Origin: Hungatella sp. UBA7603
Lineage (GTDB): Bacteria > Bacillota > Clostridia > Lachnospirales > Lachnospiraceae
Length of the DNA stretch: 64,000 bases
Assembly (NCBI GenBank): GCA_002478865.1
Contig: DLJZ01000030.1
Coordinates: 1-64,000 of the forward strand
Reading direction: 5' to 3'
Shown: positions 1 to 6,863 of the stretch, piece after piece
Position numbering within the stretch: position 1 is the first letter of the stretch
Layout of the letters: each line of letters starts with the position of its first letter
Position numbers and translations under genes: made by a program
The notes under the pieces: model-generated
What the model was told of the DNA's origin: nothing
The model's input: only the letters and a program-made list of their open reading frames with translations
The model's database searches: none

Positions 1-1
1 G

Positions 2-82
2 GCCAAAGATAATCATAAATTCTATAAAGATTGGCTCTATGAATTATTTAGGGATCATGAACTAAACAGGGGTAATGGTTGA
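2..82 (+). CDS. 3' tail of an unidentified protein (truncated by window edge)
   Basis: A reading frame is open from base 2 to a TGA at 80-82 and encodes 26 residues rich in K, D, W, Y and E, ending ELNRGNG. The composition looks like the C-terminus of a real soluble protein rather than random AT-rich DNA, and it stops where base composition becomes much more AT-rich. The rest of the gene lies before the window. The family cannot be recognised from so short a piece. Confidence 0.4.
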   Translation, partial: AKDNHKFYKDWLYELFRDHELNRGNG

Positions 83-961
83 AGTAACTTATATAAAGAA
101 AGGATAGAATAAATAGGTTGAATTTTATAGATGACTATATATAGAAGAAGTAAAAGCTGGTACTGTAGTGAGTTGCTATCAAAGTAACGACTTCTAACTA
201 TGAAAGATAAGGATATACGTTGTACCTTGCAATATTGATCTCCGATAAGCAATGGTAATTGCTTCTTTAATATAAAGCCAGGTGAAGATCAACTTCAAGT
301 AAACCTATTTTTTAATGTTCGATATTTATACGATACATAATGTAATGCTAATTATAATCGAGTCGTTTCAGTTAAGTAACTATTATCGTATTGCTTTATT
401 ATATGTAACTTTAATTTAGTATCTATTTTTTAGTAGTTGTTTTTGCGTATCTATTTTTCCGTAGCTTTTCTTGCGTAGCTATTCTTTCATAGCTATTTAT
501 TCGTAGCTATTCTTTTGCAGTTATTCTTATGTAGCTATTCTTATGTAGCTATTCTTATGTAGCTATTTTTAAGTCCTGACAATACACTTACTATTATAAT
601 ATTAATATATTTAAATCAGTCCTTTATCAATTTATAACAAAACAGTTATGATCCAATTAATCAACCTCAGTTCTAACTCATGCACTTTAACTTCCGAGTC
701 ATCAAGAGAGCTATATGAATTAATAATCACCTATATTAGGTTAACCTAAAGATCAAAGTCATGGTAACAATATTTATCTTATTCATTATTCCTATTCAAA
801 TATATATTTTGTAATGAGCTAAGTATATATGAGCTAAAAATATATGACCTAAGAATATGATTCAGTGAAGATAGGGGTAATAAATAGATCAATGTAAAAG
901 TGAATAAAATAGATTTTCTAAAATAGTGCCCTACATGATTGATACAACTAAATGCAATGTA
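83..961. other. AT-rich gene-free region
   Basis: About 880 bases with very high AT content. The only open frames are short, low-complexity stretches on the minus strand (55-252 and 779-985) without a convincing ribosome-binding site or protein-like composition. Apart from the tandem repeat at 433-572 and the terminator at its right end, I see no gene, tRNA or mobile-element signature. It marks the left border of the motility cluster. Confidence 0.6.
433..572. repeat. Degenerate 14-bp tandem repeat, about ten copies
   Basis: Successive units fit the consensus GTAGCTATTCTTNN. The last three to four copies, near 531-572, are almost identical (GTAGCTATTCTTAT). Copies to the left become progressively more diverged and vary from 12 to 16 bp. 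The repeat lies in non-coding DNA. The decay gradient suggests recent slippage at the right end. Confidence 0.75.
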
Positions 962-999
962 AAAAGCACTGGTATGTTCATTCACATTCCAGTGCTTTT
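962..999 (-). terminator. Intrinsic terminator after the transglycosylase gene
   Basis: An 11-bp perfect stem (AAAAGCACTGG / CCAGTGCTTTT) with a 16-nt loop sits just after the stop codon of the minus-strand gene ending at 1007. It is followed on that strand by a T-rich run. The flanking A and T runs mean it could act in both directions. Confidence 0.75.
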
Positions 1000-1006
1000 A
1001 GTATAA

Positions 1007-1819
1007 TTAGATGATTCCATTAGTTGAGTTCGCAGAGTTCGTTGTATTGTCCTGACTTCCTAGACTATAAGAGGACATCTGCATGCGCATCTTCATTAGT
1101 TCTATTAAATATAGATAGTTTGTCTTATTTGCCGACAACGAATTTCCATCTGTTTCTGAAGATTGTCCAGACAATGAAGTGAGTGTTTGATATAACTCAT
1201 TGATTCCAGACATACCTTGAGGTGAATAAGAACTATAATTGGAAGCTGCAGTAGCCATATCATTATTGGAGTTCTTTGAATTACTAGAGAAGTATAAGGA
1301 TCCAGTCTTAGTGGATTCAGAACTACCCATATAATTCTTTACCTTCTTTACATATTCCTGTGTTTCTTTAAAAGGCGGGATTCCTCCGTACTTCTTTACA
1401 TTGTTGCCTCCGGCATTATAAGCAGCTAGAGTAAGGTCTATATTTCCATCGAATCGCTCTAAATGCTCCTTAAGATATTTGGCGCCTCCCATAATATTGC
1501 TTCTGGCATCATATGGGTTCACTACACCAAGAGACTTTGCTGTGGCGGGCATCAACTGCATGATACCTGCGGCTCCTTTATTGGAAGTTGCTGAGGCATT
1601 GAAATTAGATTCCACCTTCGCAACTGCCTTAAGGAGCTTTTCTGATATTCCATATTTGTTTGCAGCCTCAGTAAATATTCCTTCCAAATTCTCTGGAACA
1701 TTTGCAATTGACTTTAATACTTTTTTAAATTCATTACTAGATGTGGATGCAGTGTTTTGTGTCCGCCCTGAAGTTGCTCCCGCAAGTGCAGACATTTTTA
1801 ACTGGTCTATTGTTGCCAA
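1007..1819 (-). CDS. Lytic transglycosylase (SLT domain), no signal peptide
   Basis: Predicted peptidoglycan lytic transglycosylase of the soluble-lytic (goose-lysozyme-like) family. The SLT domain spans about residues 45-170. The catalytic Glu is E70 in KAVAKVESNF, followed by the family motifs AGIMQLMPATA and AAYNAGGNNV. About 45 Ser/Thr/Asn-rich residues precede the domain and about 100 follow it; neither contains a hydrophobic signal peptide or a transmembrane segment. The start is a TTG at 1819 behind a strong GGGAGGA, with no better ATG nearby. It is last in a minus-strand group with two wall-binding proteins. A signal-less SLT enzyme beside flagellar genes suggests local opening of the wall for flagellar assembly, perhaps after export by the flagellar apparatus; this is inference. 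Confidence 0.85.
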   Translation of the reverse strand: MATIDQLKMSALAGATSGRTQNTASTSSNEFKKVLKSIANVPENLEGIFTEAANKYGISEKLLKAVAKVESNFNASATSNKGAAGIMQLMPATAKSLGVVNPYDARSNIMGGAKYLKEHLERFDGNIDLTLAAYNAGGNNVKKYGGIPPFKETQEYVKKVKNYMGSSESTKTGSLYFSSNSKNSNNDMATAASNYSSYSPQGMSGINELYQTLTSLSGQSSETDGNSLSANKTNYLYLIELMKMRMQMSSYSLGSQDNTTNSANSTNGII

Positions 1820-1848
1820 AATTCATTCCTCCCGCCTTATTAAGGCAT

Positions 1849-2907
1849 TTATGAAATCCATTTTCCAGAAGCATCCACCCAGTATTCCCCTACTTTGGTG
1901 TTGCTTGCCATACTTCCGTCGGAATTTAAATAATACCAGACTTTTGGTTTACTTTCAATCCAGCCAGTCATCATCTCTCCGCCTTGAGTATTTAAATAAT
2001 ACCATTTTCCATTAAGCTGCTGCCAGCCAGTCATTAATTTACCGTCTGTCGGATTTAAGTAGTACCACCTTTGACCGGACTGTAACCAACCGGTCTGACG
2101 AATTCCGTTGCCATCAAAATAATACCAGTCGTTTAAGATTTGTTTCCAGCTGTTTCTTGGAACGCCTCCATCTTCCTGTTTGTATGTATTACCTTTCCAT
2201 GCTCCGGAGGTGTCTCCATCATAGCTTAGAGTGCTTTCGTCTGAGGTTACATAATCTCCCTCTTTCAAGTATTTTCGATCTTCAGCGGTAAAGCCGATCG
2301 CACGCACTTCATAGTAATAAATTGCATTCTTGTCCATTAGATCAGAAAGATCTAACATATTAGTAGAAACAGAAATTCGTTTTTTTAATTTATCGTCTGC
2401 ATATAGAGCTACCTGGTAACCTGTGGCAAATTCCACTTTTTTCCATACAGCTTTTGTCATTTTACTATCGCTCCAGCCGGCTTGGGAGGTCTTCCCTAGC
2501 TTCACGACTGGAATATAATCGACTTTGACCTCCAGGGTGTTATTGTCGAGAGCCTTAGCTGAAACAAATTTGGCTCCAGTCACCTTGCACTCAGTACGGT
2601 TGTAGGATTCAGCAAAGATCATATTATCAGAAGTAAAAATAACACTGACTCTTTCATTAGAAGCAGCTTTCCACTTACTAATATCTCTCTTCCAAAGGGT
2701 ATCCTGAATTGTTACTCCTGAGGTTGTAGTTGTTAACTCAGGCATTAATATTTCCTGATCTCCGGTTTGACTTTTAAACGTTAAATTTAAGCTTCTAATT
2801 ACAATTGATTCAGCCGCAGGAACTGTTAGAGGGGGTAGAAATGCCATCATTATCGCCAAAACAGCTAATAATATGAAATTCTTCGTGATACTGTTTTTTC
2901 TTATCAT
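1849..2907 (-). CDS. Secreted cell-wall-binding repeat protein (second paralogue)
   Basis: Secreted protein with an N-terminal signal peptide (basic start MIRKNS, then a hydrophobic stretch ending near an A-A-E site). A beta-rich domain of about 200 residues follows, then at least four C-terminal choline-binding-type repeats of the form GW...WYYLN..G.M. These repeats normally anchor proteins to wall polymers. The chosen start is the ATG at 2907, whose ATGA overlaps the upstream stop codon, so translation is probably coupled. The N-terminal domain resembles that of the upstream gene (shared GW-K/SD-V-W region and a repeated Y-x-V-R-AIxF strand), so the two are tandem paralogues. The target polymer and precise role are unknown. 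Confidence 0.8.
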   Translation of the reverse strand: MIRKNSITKNFILLAVLAIMMAFLPPLTVPAAESIVIRSLNLTFKSQTGDQEILMPELTTTTSGVTIQDTLWKRDISKWKAASNERVSVIFTSDNMIFAESYNRTECKVTGAKFVSAKALDNNTLEVKVDYIPVVKLGKTSQAGWSDSKMTKAVWKKVEFATGYQVALYADDKLKKRISVSTNMLDLSDLMDKNAIYYYEVRAIGFTAEDRKYLKEGDYVTSDESTLSYDGDTSGAWKGNTYKQEDGGVPRNSWKQILNDWYYFDGNGIRQTGWLQSGQRWYYLNPTDGKLMTGWQQLNGKWYYLNTQGGEMMTGWIESKPKVWYYLNSDGSMASNTKVGEYWVDASGKWIS

Positions 2908-4268
2908 CGATCCCACACTCCATCTTCATTGATTGGATATCCATCAATTGTAGTTTTGACTGCCATGCTTCCATCTTCATGGAAATAACGCCAATACCCA
3001 TCTACCTGCTGCCAGCCAGTAGCCATAACTCCATCTTCTCCTGTGAAATAAGTTTTTTCATTCCGGATAAATAGGCCTTTGATCATGACACCTTCAAGAT
3101 TAGCAGGAATGGCATTTAAATAATACCATCTTCCAGCTTGATTGATCCAGCCCTTTTGCATGGCCCCTTGGTTACTGAAGAAATAAGTATAACCATCTAT
3201 TACCTGCCAGTTGGTGGCAGCTGCCCCCTGAGGCGCTTCATGTCCATTATCAGGGTAGAAATAATACCATACATCTTTAATTTTTTGCCAGCCTGTCAAC
3301 ATGGCTCCGTTGGCATCCAAATAATATATATCCGAATCCAAGATAAACCAACCGGTTATCATCTTTCCATTCTGATCAAACCGATACCATACATTATCAA
3401 GTGCCATCCAAGAATCCGTCTGTATGGTTCCATCCTTATGGCGATAAAGCCAAACACCTGACTCTTTTTCCCAACCACTTGGTGGTTGAGTACTACTAGT
3501 GGTATCTGTTTTACGATCTGCCTCTTTGCCGGTTCCGTCTGATACATCACGGTCTCTGATTAATAGTTCATCTGATTCTACCCAGTTACTCTTTTTACCG
3601 TTCTTTAACTCTTCCTGTTTAAATGGAATGGAACGAATTTTAAAGGAATAGGTACCTTCTTCTGTCATATAAGGATAAAAATTATATGTGGTTGCAGTGA
3701 CCTGCTCCTTCTTAAAGACAATTTTCTTTCCCTTATAAAGCCAGATCTCATAGGCACCGGAAGTATTATCTCCCTTCGACCATACAGCCAGGCCAAGCCT
3801 TGTGTCCTTCCAACCAACATCATCAGGTTCTGCATATAGTCCCTTTACCGCCTTAGCCCGCAGTGTAACAATTAAATCACTGCCCTGGCGCTTTGCACTG
3901 ACATAGGAGCCGCCATTGACTTTTATCTTAGAAGCTTCGTAAGATGATTTAAAATAGGCATCTGATTCACTGGAAGGAGTAATCGTTACATTCATCTTGG
4001 GTTCTTCCCCAATCGTCATGTCTTTCGTGGTAGACGTTACCCATGTTGCCTCCGTCACCCTATACTCCTTACCTCCTGCCGTTACATAACAGTCTGCACT
4101 TGTTTTATCAATCTGTATATCCGGCAAACGGTCTCCCGCCTCAATATTAAGTCCTACTTTAATGCTGACCGAACTAATGGCGTCTGTCGCCATAGATTTC
4201 TCTGGGATCAAGCACAAACAAAAGGCCGTTAGTATCACCATGGCCGTTGTTCGCGTTCGCTTTTTCAT
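2904..4268 (-). CDS. Secreted cell-wall-binding repeat protein (first paralogue)
   Basis: Has a clear signal peptide (MKKRTRTTAMVILTAF..., cleavage near S-M-A-T) and an extracellular beta-rich domain of about 215 residues. A short Asp/Thr-rich linker leads to about seven aromatic wall-binding repeats (GWxxxxGxWYYLN type). The start ATG has AAGGAGTGATTGA directly upstream. A sigma-28-like -10 box lies 51 bases before the start codon. It heads the trio that also contains the second paralogue and the transglycosylase, which suggests the three act together at the cell surface. Assignment to the choline-binding-repeat superfamily is firm; the function of the N-terminal domain is not known. Confidence 0.8.
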   Translation of the reverse strand: MKKRTRTTAMVILTAFCLCLIPEKSMATDAISSVSIKVGLNIEAGDRLPDIQIDKTSADCYVTAGGKEYRVTEATWVTSTTKDMTIGEEPKMNVTITPSSESDAYFKSSYEASKIKVNGGSYVSAKRQGSDLIVTLRAKAVKGLYAEPDDVGWKDTRLGLAVWSKGDNTSGAYEIWLYKGKKIVFKKEQVTATTYNFYPYMTEEGTYSFKIRSIPFKQEELKNGKKSNWVESDELLIRDRDVSDGTGKEADRKTDTTSSTQPPSGWEKESGVWLYRHKDGTIQTDSWMALDNVWYRFDQNGKMITGWFILDSDIYYLDANGAMLTGWQKIKDVWYYFYPDNGHEAPQGAAATNWQVIDGYTYFFSNQGAMQKGWINQAGRWYYLNAIPANLEGVMIKGLFIRNEKTYFTGEDGVMATGWQQVDGYWRYFHEDGSMAVKTTIDGYPINEDGVWDR

Positions 4269-4318
4269 TCAATCACTCCTTTTCTAAGCTAAAACAATTA
4301 ATTTACAGTATATAATTT

Positions 4319-4345
4319 TTATCGTCAGGTTGAGTATGAAACATA
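4319..4345 (-). promoter_or_regulatory. Possible sigma-28 promoter before the wall-binding protein genes
   Basis: On the minus strand GACGATAA (4326-4319) is identical to the -10 element before flgM. The -35 position 15 nt upstream reads TATG, so it is weak; a TTAT lies one base further out. The predicted start of transcription is about 43 nt before the ATG at 4268. Confidence 0.35.
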
Positions 4346-4360
4346 AGCCATCAACGGATA

Positions 4361-4978
4361 TTACTGTTTTTTCAGCCGCTCGGAAAGAGTGAATTTTTTA
4401 ATTATTGATTCCTGATGAGGGGTCATTTCTAAGAATTGGGCACCATAGCGATAGCATAATTCCTCATTATCATCTGTAAAATCTTTCTTCCAAAGAACAC
4501 AACCTTTCAAGCGCAGTAATCCATAGCTGGTGTTAATCAAAAAGGAAAAAGACTGATCTTCATTTAAACTTTCCTTGGATTCAAAACCTACGCCACCTTG
4601 ACTGATATCTTTAATTTCTGCATGGATATGTATAATTTGGCCACTATCTTCTGAAGTTTCAATGGTTACAGGTTGTTCTATTCTGACTTTTAATGCCTGG
4701 CGTCTCTCATTTTCATTGACCATTTTTACTATCTTGCAAGTAGCGCGGTAGGCAGTCTGATCCGCCAGCTTCGTCATTCCTGAAATTCGACATTTACAGG
4801 TAACAAGACCTTGTTTGCCGTCATAAAATTCAATCATTGTTTCGCCACTGATATTCCAAATATCCTCTTCCTTGATGATTAGCTCAATGGCTTCCTTATT
4901 TCCATCTAATACTTCTACTTCCGCAAGCAATGAGCCGGCGAACGTGTATATACAGGCCTTTTTACATTCCATAAACAT
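4361..4978 (-). CDS. PilZ-domain c-di-GMP receptor (YcgR/YpfB-like)
   Basis: Two-domain protein of the flagellar brake family: an N-terminal YcgR-like beta domain (about residues 1-90) and a C-terminal PilZ domain. The PilZ c-di-GMP-binding residues are present: an R-rich motif in ERRQALKVRI, and DISQGGVGF further on, matching the (D/N)xSxxG element. Such proteins bind c-di-GMP and slow or stop the motor through the switch/stator. The start is set at ATG 4978 because GGAGG lies at correct spacing; the longer frame up to 5029 would overlap the previous gene. It is the third gene of the group starting at 6738. Confidence 0.85.
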   Translation of the reverse strand: MFMECKKACIYTFAGSLLAEVEVLDGNKEAIELIIKEEDIWNISGETMIEFYDGKQGLVTCKCRISGMTKLADQTAYRATCKIVKMVNENERRQALKVRIEQPVTIETSEDSGQIIHIHAEIKDISQGGVGFESKESLNEDQSFSFLINTSYGLLRLKGCVLWKKDFTDDNEELCYRYGAQFLEMTPHQESIIKKFTLSERLKKQ

Positions 4979-4982
4979 AGTT

Positions 4983-5330
4983 TTAATCCTCCGTTCCAGG
5001 TGATTCAAGATCTTTTGAACTTGAATCATCGGAGTTTTCTGTCAACAATTTTTCCTTGATGTCTGGTACATAGTCTAAAAAATAGAGATAAATATCTACA
5101 ATTGCATGGTAAAGTTCTTCCGGAACCTGAGCCCCAAGTTCAAGTTGAGTAAGAATCGATGCAAGTGAATTGTCTTCGTATACTGGGACACCGCTTTCAT
5201 TGGCCGTCTCAATAATCTTTTCTGCCATATATCCCATTCCGGAAGCTACGATGACAGGCGCTGCATTCTTGTTTTCGTCATATTTGATTGCTACTGCTTT
5301 TTTGTTTAACGTATTTTTAAATTCTGACAT
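4983..5330 (-). CDS. FlhB C-terminal-domain-like protein (YlqH/FhlB family)
   Basis: Small cytoplasmic protein resembling the C-terminal cytoplasmic domain of the export-gate protein FlhB. The AVAIKYDE start, APVIVASG, and GVPVYEDNSLASIL correspond to the segment after the NPTH cleavage site of FlhB. The NPTH motif itself and the membrane part are absent. The ATG at 5330 is chosen; it overlaps the upstream gene's end by 14 bases and has AGGAAAGG upstream. Stand-alone proteins of this type can substitute for the FlhB C-terminus in substrate-specificity switching in other bacteria. Full-length FlhB is also encoded here (32318-33379). The tail is acidic and Ser-rich. Confidence 0.8.
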   Translation of the reverse strand: MSEFKNTLNKKAVAIKYDENKNAAPVIVASGMGYMAEKIIETANESGVPVYEDNSLASILTQLELGAQVPEELYHAIVDIYLYFLDYVPDIKEKLLTENSDDSSSKDLESPGTED

Positions 5331-6738
5331 CGACTGAATTTTTCCTTTCCTGTATTTTAGGAAATACCTCCAAAGGAGAAGAAGGACCTCCACCAGCCTG
5401 GAGATGCAAGTTATCAATCCTCAAACGATGCTGCTCAAATATAGCCTTGATTCCTTTTTGAATGGAACCTTCTGATTTTTGCATCCCTTCGGGATAATAT
5501 AGCTGCAGAGACGATGCATCACCACCATAAACAAGCAACAGTTTAAACTGCCCCAATCCTTGGATATCAAATTTTACAAAGATTCTGGATACTCGCTTTA
5601 TTCCGGCTTGTGTGGTACTGCCATGTTCATCCGGATCAATCCACATCTCAGTGAAGAGTTTCTTCCCATTAATATTGATAGGAAAAGCCAGATGCAAAAG
5701 CGGCATATAAACACTTTCGTTCATAACCATGGAGTTCATCATGTTTAAGAATGTCTGTCTGTTTTCAAGACCAGTTCCTCCATTCACTCCTGTCCGTAGA
5801 AAATCCAGGAATTTGTCGGACCACTCGTTTTTGCCGGCGGCTTGATCCATGTCTACCTGATCTAATAATTGACTGAACTGATTCAGTGTCATCTCACCAA
5901 AATACTTACGAAACCCTTGGTATCCAGTCAGTCTTTGAAATGCTTGTAAGACTTCCCCTTTGTTTCCATTTTCATATCTGGATATCAATACAGTGAGTAG
6001 TGAAATCTTATCTCTTACTGTACCCATGTCATGGTTTGCTGATATATAACGAGCAAGGAATGGAATAATCTTATTTTTCAGCAAAGCGCTGTTTTCAGAA
6101 GTGTTTCCTTCCTGTGCAGTCATATCCAATTCTTTTAACATCTCTTGAATTTGTTCTCTTGTCTGCTTATATACAAAACTTTCCATTTCCCTTAATGTAC
6201 GGAATATATCTCCTAGAATATGCTTTCCAGATGACATGTCATTAAATTTCTTAATAAAATTAAGCACATCTGCCTTTAAATCAACAGAATTAGTATCTGC
6301 CATTACCATTCGCATCTGATCAAATAATCCACCGCTGAATTTGACATTGGATTCTGCCTGTTCTTTTAAAAATGGTAATATGTCTTCCTCATTCATCTGA
6401 GTGGCCTTAAAAAATGCAGCAATCTTCTCTGCTGCTTCCTGCCCCATGACACCCCCGGTGAGCATCTCATCACCTTGAAAAAACAGATCGGCGAAAATCT
6501 TTGATAGGTCAGGAATATTTTTAACCATATTAAGAAATGAGCCAAAGTTGGATTTGTATTGAAATGCTAGCTGCTGCTCTCCATTTCCTCCGGAATTGGT
6601 ACGGTTGTCTCCACGTGTTACTCGAGTGGGATCAACGGGGTTTTGAATCTGGGCGCCTTGGCCGGCCTGGGGATTGTTCTTAATTGTTGAATTATCATAA
6701 CCCGAAAGCGGGGTTGTTACTTTTAAAACATCTGCCAT
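5317..6738 (-). CDS. FliK-like / YlqG-like flagellar protein of unknown function
   Basis: A 473-residue cytoplasmic protein lacking membrane segments. It has a disordered N-terminus, a helical middle and a C-terminal beta-rich domain (about residues 345-440) that contains PLLHLAFPININ and ...KFDIQGLGQFKLLLVYGG. That pattern resembles the globular C-terminal domain of hook-length control proteins. In Bacillus an analogous gene (ylqG) sits directly before the FlhB-like ylqH, the same order as here. The start is ATG 6738 because GGAGG is five bases upstream; the ATG at 6750 lies within the ribosome-binding region. A true fliK is also present at 43558-44796, so this is likely a paralogous export-related factor. 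Function is inferred only. Confidence 0.6.
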   Translation of the reverse strand: MADVLKVTTPLSGYDNSTIKNNPQAGQGAQIQNPVDPTRVTRGDNRTNSGGNGEQQLAFQYKSNFGSFLNMVKNIPDLSKIFADLFFQGDEMLTGGVMGQEAAEKIAAFFKATQMNEEDILPFLKEQAESNVKFSGGLFDQMRMVMADTNSVDLKADVLNFIKKFNDMSSGKHILGDIFRTLREMESFVYKQTREQIQEMLKELDMTAQEGNTSENSALLKNKIIPFLARYISANHDMGTVRDKISLLTVLISRYENGNKGEVLQAFQRLTGYQGFRKYFGEMTLNQFSQLLDQVDMDQAAGKNEWSDKFLDFLRTGVNGGTGLENRQTFLNMMNSMVMNESVYMPLLHLAFPININGKKLFTEMWIDPDEHGSTTQAGIKRVSRIFVKFDIQGLGQFKLLLVYGGDASSLQLYYPEGMQKSEGSIQKGIKAIFEQHRLRIDNLHLQAGGGPSSPLEVFPKIQERKNSVDVRI

Positions 6739-6798
6739 AGTAGCCTCCATTTATGTGATAAATCATTTATTTTTTTCCAAACGTTCTACTAATTGCTA

Positions 6799-6825
6799 TT
6801 ATTTTTTAACTATCCATACCGATAA
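6799..6825 (+). promoter_or_regulatory. Possible sigma-28 promoter of the cheA operon
   Basis: TTAT (6799-6802), a 15-nt spacer and ACCGATAA (6818-6825) fit the motility sigma-factor pattern in the divergent region between the YlqG-like gene and cheA. The predicted transcript would start about 30 nt before the cheA start codon. Confidence 0.45.
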
Positions 6826-6863
6826 ATAGATATATACTAATTAGACAAGGCGGTGTAAATATT

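Noticed and set aside
433-572. Possible CRISPR array
   Set aside because: Repeats are 14 bp, contiguous and without spacers; no cas genes nearby.
55-985. Short minus-strand frames of 65 and 68 codons in the AT-rich left region
   Set aside because: Low-complexity hydrophobic and Tyr/Leu-rich peptides without a ribosome-binding site; expected by chance in such DNA.
1479-2015. 178-codon open frame on the plus strand
   Set aside because: Lies antisense to the well-supported transglycosylase and wall-binding genes, has no ribosome-binding site, and its composition mirrors their codon pattern.
4361-5029. Longer start of the PilZ protein at 5029
   Set aside because: Would overlap the upstream gene by 47 bases and lacks a ribosome-binding site; ATG 4978 has GGAGG.
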